From the NCBI GenBank assembly GCA_028023455.1, contig JAQFVV010006246.1, positions 859,501-923,500 on the forward strand: a stretch of 64,000 nt of DNA, given 5' to 3'. The notes under the pieces are model-generated. The model was not told the DNA's origin. It was given only the letters and a program-made list of their open reading frames with translations, and did no database searches. This stretch comes from Epiperipatus broadwayi (lineage: Eukaryota > Onychophora > Udeonychophora > Euonychophora > Peripatidae). A program made the translations under genes and the position numbers. Below, piece by piece: positions 22,595 to 31,458 of this stretch (positions within the stretch are counted from its first letter, which is position 1; every line of letters starts with the position of its first letter).

Positions 22595-23921
22595 CATCAT
22601 CATCAACCATTATCAATCCACTGCAGGATGAAGGTCTCTCCAAGTTCAATCCATCTTTTCCTATCTTTAGCTTCTCGTCTCCACATCACCCCTGCACACT
22701 TTCTTATTTCATCCGTCCATCTCATATGTGGTCTCTTTCTGGGTCCTTTACAATCTCTTGGAATCCAGTTTAAAATTTCAATTGCCGATCTGTTATCATC
22801 TCTTCTAACAATATGTCCAGCCCAACTCCACTTCAGTCTTTTAATTTTTTCAATGAGATCAGTAACACCTGTTTGTTCTCTTACCCATACATTGCGTTTC
22901 GATCCCTTCTTGTTACTCCCAACATGCATCTCTCCATACTTCTTTGAGTGGTCTGAAGTCTCTGTATTGCTCTTCTATTAAGTGTCCAAGTCTCAGATCC
23001 ATAAGTAAGAACTGGCAAAACACATTTATTAAAAACCTTCCTTTTCAAACACATAGGCATATTTCCTTTTAGTATCAAGTTATTTCTACCAAAAGCACTC
23101 CAACCAAGTTTAATTCTATGATTAATTTCATCCATTATATTTCCATCTGTATTAATAATCTGACCAAGGTATTTGTAACTGTTAACTTCTTCTAACTCAT
23201 CATAATCAATCTTTATTTTCATATTTTGAGAAAATCTATTAAACATTACTTTAGTCTTTTTAACATTTATCTTTAGTCCTACTTTCCTACTTTCATCTGA
23301 TAACTCCTGCAACATTTCCTGTAGCTCTAAAGCATTATTTGCAAAAACAACTACATCATCTGCAAAATCTAAATGACTTAAATAATCTCCATTTACTTTC
23401 ACTCCTTTAGCTTCCCATTTTAATCCACAAAATACTTCTTGCAGCACCACTGTAAAAAGTTTTGGAGATATGGAGTCACCCTGTCTTACACCCTTTTCAA
23501 TGTTGATTTTCCTACTATCATTATGTAATCTAATTGTTGGTGTTGCATTTTTATAAATATTCTTCAAAATATGACAATATCCTGGATCTACACCTTGATG
23601 ATCCAATGCTTTAATCACTGAAGAAATGTTTATAGAATCAAATGCCTTTTCATAGTCTACAAATCCTAAGCATAATGGCAACTCATATTCATTTGTCCTT
23701 TCTATAATTTCTCTCAATACCTGGATATGATCTACTGTACTAAAACCACTTTTTAATCCAGCTTGTTCTCTTGGTTGGTGGAAATCCAGTGTTTTCTGTA
23801 GACGAGTTGTAATTATCTTAGTAAAAATTTTGTATAAAACTGATAGAAGACTGATAGGTCTGTAATTTCTAATATCTTCTTTATCACCTTTTTAAAATAT
23901 TAATATTAATATATTAATATA
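22595..23921 (-). mobile_element. 5'-truncated RTE-type LINE inserted in PLE-3, with target duplication
   Basis: A 1.3 kb LINE fragment on the - strand with an 8-bp target duplication TTAACTAT at 22587-22594 and 23922-23929. It ends at the 3' side in a (TGATGA)-type repeat (TCATCATCATCAACC on +), which is typical of RTE elements. The 5' junction carries extra AT-rich filler (23894-23921). It retains the second half of RT and the C-terminus only. Removing it restores PLE-3 alignment across the site. Confidence 0.9.
22603..23893 (-). pseudogene. RTE reverse transcriptase, C-terminal half
   Basis: Open from about 23893: NYRPISLLSVLYKIFTKII and REQAGLKSGFSTVDHIQ, then YELPLCLGFVDYEKAFDSI, GVRQGDSISPKLFTVVLQEV and the catalytic YLSHLDFADDVVVFAN, followed by KINVKKTKVMFNR. 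A frameshift in 22881-22929 moves the C-terminal domain (WAGHIVRRDDNRSAIEIL, RKRPHMRWTDEIRKCAGVMW) to another frame, which ends with ILQWIDNG at 22603. The F-A-D-D core and 'GHxxRR...RPxxRWxDEI' tail are characteristic of RTE-clade LINEs. The apurinic endonuclease domain is absent through 5' truncation. Confidence 0.92.
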
Positions 23922-24570
23922 TTAACTATATTTACAATAAAATCAGAAAAAGAACAAAAATGTGTTTTCTTTTATGTTTGTGTGACAGGATTTCCTCATG
24001 GCAAAATCAAAACTGTGTTTGACAGAAAACCCATGGAATAGAAAAAAAAATATTTAGCATATATGGTCAATCATAAAAAAACACAAAATATGATGACATA
24101 TTATCATCATAAGAACAGAGCAAAAGATATTTGGCCAAAAATCAGTGACATAGGAAAATTCAAAATCTTACATAAATTAAACTCTTATGAAGAATATCTA
24201 TCCATTAACTGTTATTAAGAAAGCATTAAACAGACAACTAAATTAAGACAAGCTTAAAAAATCTGCAGTCAAATTAGCAGAAGAGCTTTCCAAAGTCATA
24301 ATGCCTGATGTAAAATTCTAATTACTGCAAGGTCTAAAATTAAAATTAAAAAAAATAACAAAAATATTGTATTGAAAAATGATTAAAAGAGCAGTACCTA
24401 ATTGGTAGAAAAGGAAAAAAAGAGATGTATGTAAAATAGAAGATTATATATGTAACAGTGAGATAGAAATGAACAAATAAAAAAAAACTACTTACATGAC
24501 ATTAGTAAATGACCCCATAAGTCAACCCAAGTGATAATTCATAATATTTGGAAATTATTAAGTTGCCCTT

Positions 24571-25247
24571 AAGAAAAAGTGATAAAATTATAATGGCCAG
24601 TATTTATAAAACTAAGATTCTTGATTTATTCCTATCTTAGTATAGCCACTGGTCCGATCAAAAACACATGAAAGAGCGAAAAAAATATCATTTGAATTAT
24701 TAAATAAATCTTGAATTTTTTTTCATGTTATTGATTAGATTAATAATTTAAGACTACGTATATTATCACAAACCTTCAGAAAAATATTATTACTACTTTT
24801 TAATACTTATTATATGAATATTCATAAACAATAATATTGATTAAACAAATTTCAAATTCCAATATTTACAGCTATCACAATTGCATTTCACAAACATATT
24901 TCTTTTAATTATTTTTATGTAAGTATTTACATTTGACATTTATTATAAAACTTTTCTGTTAATTTGCACTGTTAATATATAGTTGATTTTGCATTTGCAT
25001 TTTGTTTCAAAAATAAAAAAAATATTGATATTTCTGTCTGAATAATTAAATCTTTTCAATTTTGTTTTCTTGGCAAAATAGTTAATGTAAGTTTAGATTC
25101 AATAAAAACAAAAATTTTTCTCCTCAAAAATGTGAGTTTATTTAAACTTAAAGACAAATAGAAATAAAATCTAGAAGATTGATTTAAATATTACATTTAA
25201 ATATATTTATGAATGTATATATAAATAACCTATTTGATAACTTTTAG
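24571..25247. other. Intron end with possible PLE-3 3' tail
   Basis: The first 100 bases loosely match the post-stop region seen after other PLE copies (TTGCCCTTAAG, GATTCTTGATTT). The rest is AT-rich intron leading to a pyrimidine-poor acceptor (CTTTTAG) at 25241-25247. Confidence 0.4.
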
Positions 25248-25380
25248 CTTGTAGTGCTGACTTAATGGCCATTCATGGTTCTTTCAGTAGCCCTAATTAT
25301 CCTAATGATTATCCTCCTATGGCTGAATGTATTTGGACAATATCTGCCTCACCTGGAAACAGAATTGAGCTTTCATTTAG
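25248..25380 (+). CDS. CUB-domain exon (first half of the next CUB domain)
   Basis: Continues the protein of exon 18696-18935. Acceptor CTTTTAG ends at 25247; donor AG|GTAATG follows 25380. Joining the single base left by the previous exon gives T-CSADLMAIHGSFSSPNYPND and YPPMAECIWTISASPGNRIE, then LSF. These are the classic CUB opening features: Cys, G-x-x-x-SPNYP-x-x-YP, C-x-W-x-I-x-A-x-PG and the LxF strand. A CUB that starts two residues after the previous CUB ends means tandem CUB domains, as in cubilin, tolloid-type proteases or other multi-CUB receptors. No EGF, protease or transmembrane exon is visible, so the exact family is open. The following exon must supply one base to complete the split codon; it is not found in this window. 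Confidence 0.9.
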
Positions 25381-25472
25381 GTAATGATTTTTTATTTAGC
25401 AACTATTAAATTGAAATTTATTCAGCATCAAATAACCCTTTTGAAAATTTTTAATGATTATATGTAAAATGC
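25381..25472. other. Start of downstream CUB intron
   Basis: AT-rich intronic sequence. The intron appears to extend through the transposon cluster that follows, because no CUB continuation was found to the right. Confidence 0.5.
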
Positions 25473-25734
25473 ATTTTTATATTGGGCTATTTCCACCATC
25501 TAATAAGAGTATTGAATGTCTTTAGAAAAATTTAACTTTATTTAAATATTCCAAATACATTCAAATGTTGATAATAGCACATCAAACAGGTTAGTGTATG
25601 CACAACACTTTGAGAGATATTATTCTCCACTCTTCTTCAGATATTGATGGTCTGACTAGTGTCAGTAATAGCATGGGATTCAAATCTAGACTCTTAGATT
25701 CTTGAGGATTGAATTTTAAGGTAATGATCTAACC
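25473..25734 (-). repeat. tRNA-Lys-like module and 3' tail of PLE-1 (distal part)
   Basis: In - orientation: box B-like GATTTGAATCCCATGC, then CACTAGTCAGACCATC, TCTGAAGAAGAGTGGAGAAT, TAACCTGTTTGATGTGC, TTGAATGTATTTGGAAT, AAATAAAGTT and CCAATATAAAAAT. The tRNA-like head (GGATGACTCAGTTGGTTAGA once the hAT is removed) resembles the 5' half of tRNA-Lys (GGATAGCTCAGTTGGTAGAG). The head lies mostly at 27362-27390, on the far side of the hAT. Confidence 0.78.
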
Positions 25735-25988
25735 CAGTGGTTCCCAACCTGTGGTATGTGTACCACTAGTGGTACACGAGTTGCTGGTTGGTGGTACATG
25801 AAAAATAATCAATAATGGCGGACATAAAAAAAAAATAATTAAATCATAAAAATATAGAAACGTTTTTTTCTATAATTCATAAAAATTATTTTAATTAATA
25901 ATATACAGTAAAGTTGTTAATATGTACAGTCGATAATGATCTTTAATGTTAATGATAAAATTGAAAGTATGATTAAGAAATTAGATTT

Positions 25989-26541
25989 TTGAAAACAGTA
26001 ATATATATAAGTATCGAAAACAATCAACTGAAAGTAATCAAAACTCTACATATTTTTTTGTTTGAAAATAAGGTTAGTCTGTCTCAAGATATACGAGAAA
26101 ATATAATAGCACATTTAACAGGATTAAAATTGTTTTTCATGAAATATTTTCCAAAACCCGAAAACACAAATGATAATTGGATTTCAAACCTCTTCTATGC
26201 AAAAAATTTAGAAAAAGCTACATTATTATCAATAAAGGATAAATAAAATTTAATAGAATTATCATGTGACAGAACTTTACAAGTAGAATTCAAATGACAC
26301 AATCTAATTAATTTTTGGTTAAACATCAAAGAATATGAACAACTTTCTGAGAAAGTTCTTAAATTATTATTACCATTTACTAGTACGGAATTAGTAAGAA
26401 GAGCTTTTTCTTCATATATTTTTTTAAAAAATAAGTATCGAAACAGATTGAACTCAGCTGTAGACTTAAGGGTATACCTTGCATCTTTTGAACCAAATTT
26501 CAAAAAATTATGTTATTCGAAACAAGCACAAAGATCTCATT
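25989..26541 (+). pseudogene. hAT transposase C-terminal remnant (ZBED/SCAND3-like)
   Basis: The frame encodes HLTGLKLFFMKYFPKPENTN and DNWISNLF, then after a stop at 26244-26246 continues with LINFWLNIKEYEQLSEKVLK, LLLPFTSTELVRRAFSSYIF, KNKYRNRLN and VDLRVYLASFEPNFKKL. This is the C-terminal half of hAT transposases of the type also domesticated as ZBED5/SCAND3/FAM200-like proteins: the 'FW...EY..L...A...LLPF.TTYLCE..FS....IKTKYRNRL' dimerisation region. Usual residues such as TTYLCE are replaced (TSTELVRRAF). The DDE part and BED zinc finger are missing; several stops. Confidence 0.8.
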
Positions 26542-26664
26542 AAATTTATTTTATAATAATATTTGATTATGATAAGAAAATATACTAATTGTTTTTTTAT
26601 AATTTTGTGTTTTTATTAAAACCATTTATTAGTAAACGAAATATGACAAAATAGTAGATAAATA

Positions 26665-26943
26665 ATGAGTCGGATCAAGGCAAATCTATCTAAATTATTT
26701 AATTTGAAAGAATGTATCAGAAAAGGATCATACCCAGAAATTATACTCTCATTAATTCTTGATCATCTATTGTGGATTACTAGATGTAAGCTAGTATTTA
26801 ATCATCAAAATTTTAATCCTATTAACTTCATGCTGAACAATATAAAGAAAACAAGAACAAGAGATAGCCTGATAATCCCTGAGGTTATTTTTACCATGAC
26901 TTGGGACATGCTGGATTTATCCTCTCCATGGCCCAACCAATAG
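26665..26943 (+). CDS. Unidentified 92-codon frame inside the hAT
   Basis: MSRIKANLSKLFNLKECIRK... with ILSLILDHLLWITRCKLVFN and FMLNNIKKTRTRD. The 'LLWITRCKLVFN' patch resembles the region after RT in some non-LTR retrotransposons (a W-x-x-R-C/N-x-x-x-F motif), but no RT is present. It may be captured sequence or chance. It is listed because its composition is less AT-driven than the flanks. Confidence 0.25.
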   Translation: MSRIKANLSKLFNLKECIRKGSYPEIILSLILDHLLWITRCKLVFNHQNFNPINFMLNNIKKTRTRDSLIIPEVIFTMTWDMLDLSSPWPNQ

Positions 26944-27428
26944 CAAGATGCTCCAAAAAAGAGAAAACAGACTCAAATTTGGGAAAACCAAATGAAGGAA
27001 TGAGAAAACATTTTGAACAAAATATGTACCAAATAACCTTTAATGTAATAATGTAATCTTTAATAAATTATTTTTGAAAAAATATGAAACTTTGAACAAA
27101 CACATACATATAAATATGTTACAGTGAGTTTATAATTTCAGTGAGTTTCTAATCTGGAATGACGTTTAGGCGTGTTTCAATGTAATTTGTCTCATTATGA
27201 GATGTGAATACATACATGGTCACCCTATAATATTTATAATGCAAATAAAATAACACACTCACAATAACAAATTTCACGAAATACAATCATTTTTATGAAG
27301 TGGTACAATTTAGCGTGATGTACTACCATGTGGTACATGAGCCAAAAAAGGTTGGGAAATGAACCAACTGAGTCATCCTGCCAAATTCAAGAATCTGTAG
27401 AAATTTCATATACTTATCTATGAGGTTC

Positions 27429-29045
27429 TTAATTGATTAGTGATTTCCATACATTATGTATAGTCACACTGGGTTGGTTTATGGGATTTTTTGCCATTAT
27501 CATGTGAGCAACTTTTTTAAATTTTATTCTTTGTATCTTTTTTTCCCTATCAAATATTTTTGTAATGTGCCAATTAAACATATGTTCATTGGGACATACA
27601 TGGTCTGCTACTTTAGACACATGTATTCTCTCTTCTAATCATCAGTTTGGGTTCTTGCAAGCACTTCTCAATAAGATAACTGATCTCACCAATATATGTT
27701 TTTCCACATTCACATGGTATTTCATAGATGCAGTTTTTTCTTTTTAGCATTTTAAGTTTAGCCATTGTAGATGTTAGAATTCCTTATAGTGTGGTATGGT
27801 TCTGGAAAGCTGTTCTAATGTTACACTGATTGCAGATTTCCCTTAATTTATCTGCTATTTTTGGAATGTATGAGTACACTACAGTACCATTAATTGTCTT
27901 TTTTCTTGATGGTCCTTTTTGTTGTCTATTTAATGTTTTCTTAGTAATAGCTGATGGATAATCGTTTTTCATAAGAGTTTGTTCTATATAAATCTTTTCT
28001 TTATTCAACTCACTGGTTTCTGAAGAAAGCTCTGTTTCATAGTAATAGTATAACTCCATGTTATGGGTTTCTGGTGTGATTGAATGTATAGGCTAGATAT
28101 TTTACTATATGTGTAGCTTTTGGTAAACTGTAGCTTTGATTTTTCCATAAAAGAGTCTTGTCACAAAAACATTTAAGAATGCCAATTTTTGTTTATGTTT
28201 TGATTCTATTGTGAATTGGTATGTTGTTGATGTGTTTCCAAAAAGTTTGTAGCAGTGCTTCACCATGTGGCCATACAACAAATGTATCATCCACATACAG
28301 AAGCCAAATATTAGGTGGATATGGAGCAATTTTTATGGCAAAGGTTCAAGTTCTTCTATGTAAATATTGCTAATCAGGGGTTCAATGGTGATTTCATAGC
28401 TATTCCTTGATTTGGTTGAAAGAATTCTGTATTATATTGAAAGTACATTGTTTTTGTGCAGAATGTTAATAATTCCACTATACTATCAATAGGAAGAGCT
28501 GTTTCTGGTTTGTAAACTATTATCATCATTTAATCTTTTCCTAACAATAGACAATGCTTCTTCACATAAGACATTTGTAAATAAACTTTTCACATCAAAG
28601 CTTACCAATAAGTCAGTTCTTTCAATTTTCAGGTTTTTGATTAATTCTACAAAGTGTCTAGAATCCCTGACAAAGGACTGGGCTTTGTATACAAAGGACT
28701 TAGAACTTTGAAAAGAAATCTTGCTAAATTTTGGCAAGGAGAATCTCTAGAATTCTAACCATAGGTTTTAATGCAACATGATATTAATAGATTTTAGGTA
28801 GATCATTAAGATGAGGAATTTTGCTGAAGTATGATGTTATTTTACTTTTTTCTGAATCAGTGAAGTATCTGTGATGCTTTCTGAATAATGCTTTTAACTT
28901 TGCTTCTGTACTTGGTATTGAACTTTTTGCCACTTTTCTATATTGCCCGGCTGTGAGTTGATCTTGTATATTTTGTTATCATAATCAGTTGTATCCATTA
29001 CAACTGTTGCCTTGCCTTTGTCAGCAGGGAGAATAATTATAGATT
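27429..29045 (-). pseudogene. PLE-1 reverse transcriptase and GIY-YIG endonuclease, broken
   Basis: Penelope-like retrotransposon protein: telomerase-like RT fused to a GIY-YIG nuclease. Reading - strand: SIIILPADKGKATVVMDTTD (about 29030), a decayed stretch, then SKSFVYKAQSFVRDSRHFVE, IERTDLLVSFDVKSLFTNV (catalytic D of RT motif A) and LNDDNSLQTR. A damaged motif C area reads FGFCMWMIHLLYGH (the usual Y-x-DD is changed), then FTIESKHKQKLAFLNVFVTR. The nuclease has CIYEIPCECGKTYIGEIS (27735-27680) and SKVADHVCPNEHMFNWHITK, ending VTIHNVWKSLIN at 27429. Many stops and frameshifts. N-terminal RT fingers are missing by 5' truncation. Confidence 0.9.
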
Positions 29046-31006
29046 TATCTACTTTGAGAGATCTGTTAAAAGAAAGAATAAATGCTCAGAGTTTTTTTAA
29101 GTATCAAACAATGTATTCCATTAATAATGTAGAATATTTTCTAAAAAATAAACTTACTGTTGAAGCCTTTATGAGAGTTTCTCAAGCAGTAAAAAAATCA
29201 TGTTCTATATTACAAAGAAAAATTAAAGAATGCCAAAAGAAGAAACTAACTAACTTATATGGGCATACCAAAAATCATAATGTAACAAACAAAATATCAA
29301 GTTTATCTTTTAAAAGTCTCAGTTTTAAACATCTAACAGATACTGAAATTTCTGTTTTTAAATGAGAATTAAACCTTGCAAAACACCATCTAATATCTCT
29401 TTATTTGATATAATGGTAGCCACCAAGGAAGTCACTCAAAAATCATTTTTAGAAGAAGCAGCAGACTTATACTGGACAATAAAAAACACTTGACAAGCAC
29501 AAAAATTGAAGTCAAACATATCCTATGGTGAGAAGAAAACAATAAAATCTTTTAAGGTTAATAAACCTATAATTATCCTCCCTGCTGACAAAGGCAATGC
29601 AGCAGTTGTAATGAACACAACTGATTATGACAACAAAATAAAAAACTCTTCACAGCAGTCCCATATAGAAAAGTGACAAAAAAGTCCAATACCAAGTACA
29701 GAAACAAAGTTACAAGCATTACACAGGAAGCATCACAGATACTTCATTGATTCAAAAAAAAGTAAAAAAAACATCATATTTCAGCAAAATTCCTCATCTT
29801 TATGGTCTACATAAAATCCATAAAGATCATGTTCCATTATGACCTATAGTTACTTCTACAGATTCACCTGCCAGAATTTGACAAGATTTCTTCTCAATCT
29901 AAGTCCTTTGGCATACAAACCCAGTCCTTTGTCAGGGATTCTAGGCCCTTATATGAAAAATATGAAAATTGAAAGAACTGAATTACTGGTAAGCTTTGAT
30001 GTAGAAAGTTTATTCACAAATATTACCATGTAAATAAGCATTGTCTATTGTAAGGAAAAGATTAAATGGTGATAATAGTTTATAAACTAGAAACAGCTCT
30101 TCCCATTGATAGTATAATGAAACTATTACCATTCTGCATAGAAACAACCTATTTTCAATATAACACAGAACTCTTTCAACAAAATCAAGGAATGGCTATG
30201 GGCTCACTATTGTCTCCCCTGATTAGCAATATGTCGTGGAAGAACTTGAAACCTTAGCCATAAAAACTACTCCATATCCACTTAAAATTTGGCTTCAGTA
30301 TATGGATAATACATTTGTTTTATGGCCACATGGTAAAGCACTGCTACAAAATTTCTGGAAACACATCAACATATCCTCTTTAATTAAATTCACAATAGAA
30401 TCAGAACAAAAATTAGCATTTGTAGATGTTCTTGTGACATGACTTCCTCATGACAGAATCAAAACTACAGTCTAGTGGAAACTTGCACTTACAGGAAAAT
30501 ACATAGCCTATACATCCAATCACTCCAGAAACACAAAACATGGAATTATACTATCACTATGAAACAGAGCAAAAGAAGTTTGCTCAGAAATCAGTAATCT
30601 GGAAAAAGAAAAGATTTATATAAAACAAACTCTTATGAAAAATGATTATCCATCAGCAGATATTAAGAAAACATTAAATAGACAACAAATCAAAAGAAAA
30701 GACAATTATTGATACTGTAGTGTACCTATAAATTCTATAAATAACAGATAAATTTAAAAAAATCTGCAATCAGTGTAACATCAGAATAGCTTTCCAGAGC
30801 CATACTGCACTATGAGGAATTCTAACATCTACAAAGCCTAAACTTTAAATGCTAAAAAGAAAATTGCATCTATAAAATACCATTTGAATGTGCAAAAAGC
30901 TATATTGGTAAGATCAGTCATCCCATTGAAAAGTGCTTGCAAAAACAAACTGATAATTAGAAGAGAGAAAACAGATGTGTCTAAGCTGGCAGATCATATT
31001 GTGTAT
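29046..31006 (+). pseudogene. PLE-2: Penelope-like RT and GIY-YIG, inverted relative to PLE-1
   Basis: + strand order: an N-terminal region (VSQAVKKSCSILQRKIKECQ, KKKLTNLYGH), KPIIILPADKGNAAVVMNTT (about 29560-29620), LRFLLNLSPLAYKPSPLSGI-like sequence around 29880, IERTELLVSFDVESLFTNIT (motif A), YFQYNTELFQQNQGMAMGSL then LSPLISNM (motif B), IWLQYMDNTFVLWPHG (motif C, with Y-M-D-N in place of Y-x-D-D), FTIESEQKLAFVDVLVT, and the GIY-YIG start CIYKIPFECAKSYIGKIS at 30866-30919. It ends at about 31006 in KLADHI, 45-50 residues short of the PLE-1 C-terminus, where a 3.2 kb repeat begins. Multiple stops. It keeps N-terminal sequence that PLE-1 lacks. Confidence 0.9.
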
Positions 31007-31402
31007 TGTATCAGTCAAAATTGTATGTTAATTCAACATGATTCATAGTCTGAATAAAAGTACTTAAATATAACCATATATGAGATCAAAGATCAAGAAT
31101 ATTTATGGGTTCTAACCTGTTTACCCCCCTCTAAATCTAACAACCAATTAACAACCCTTTCAAGACAAGCAATTAATCTTTTCAAACCCCAGCCTCCAGC
31201 ATCAGCAGTGGAGCATGAACCTCAGGTATTTCTAACCTTCAACCCTGACATTTACCATCAGTACACATGTGCATGAGTTGATGAAGAGCTCGTGTGTGTC
31301 CTTAAGTCACCAAATAGTAGCACAATATTGAAATATAAATGTAAACTTCAAAGTATAAATAACACAAAACACAGATAGGTTAAATTTATATATCTTATTT
31401 TA

Positions 31403-31458
<56 letters not shown>

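Larger units (their letters stand above)
22255..24570 (+). pseudogene. Penelope-like element remnant (PLE-3), split by an RTE LINE
   Basis: Segments 22255-22594 and 23922-24570 align in order with the better-preserved PLE-2 (30047-31006) and, at the end, with PLE-1. Landmarks: TTTCAATACAA, CAAAATCAAGG, ATAGAAAATCTTGAAACC, CTCATGGCAAAATCAAAACT and GCATTAAACAGACAAC, then the C-terminal ACATGACATTAGTAAATGACCCCATAAG (given here in pieces). This covers the RT palm/thumb and the GIY-YIG linker and C-terminus, all full of stops. An RTE copy occupies 22595-23921. PLE proteins combine a telomerase-like RT with a GIY-YIG endonuclease. Confidence 0.8.
25735..27361. mobile_element. hAT-type DNA transposon, decayed
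   Basis: Terminal inverted repeats: left CAGTGGTTCCCAACCTG (25735) with GTACCAC further in; right end, reverse-complemented, CATTTCCCAACCTTTTTTGG with ATGTACCAC further in. This 'CAGTGGTTCCCAACC' type is common in animal hAT elements. It interrupts the PLE-1 3' module: left flank ...ATCTAACC, right flank AACCAACTGAG..., while the uninterrupted copy at 63 kb reads through. The expected 8-bp duplication is degraded and cannot be defined with confidence. Internal coding is at 25989-26541. Confidence 0.85.
25473..29045 (-). mobile_element. Penelope-like element PLE-1, 5'-truncated, with a hAT nested in its 3' region
   Basis: In - strand order: a truncated RT starting at about 29045 (VDKSIIILPADKGKATVV), RT core, GIY-YIG domain, stop near 27429, then a 3' region running to about 25473 and interrupted by a hAT element (25735-27361). 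The same 3' region follows a PLE C-terminus at 63083-63478, matching to the final CCAATATAAAAAT. This shows that the tRNA-Lys-like module and AATAAAG tail (complement at about 25530) travel with the PLE. At its 5' end it abuts PLE-2 in inverted orientation. Confidence 0.82.

Noticed and set aside
25989-26541. A domesticated hAT-derived host gene
   Set aside because: The frame has stops, lacks the BED finger and DDE core, and sits between recognisable TIRs, so it is a dead transposon.
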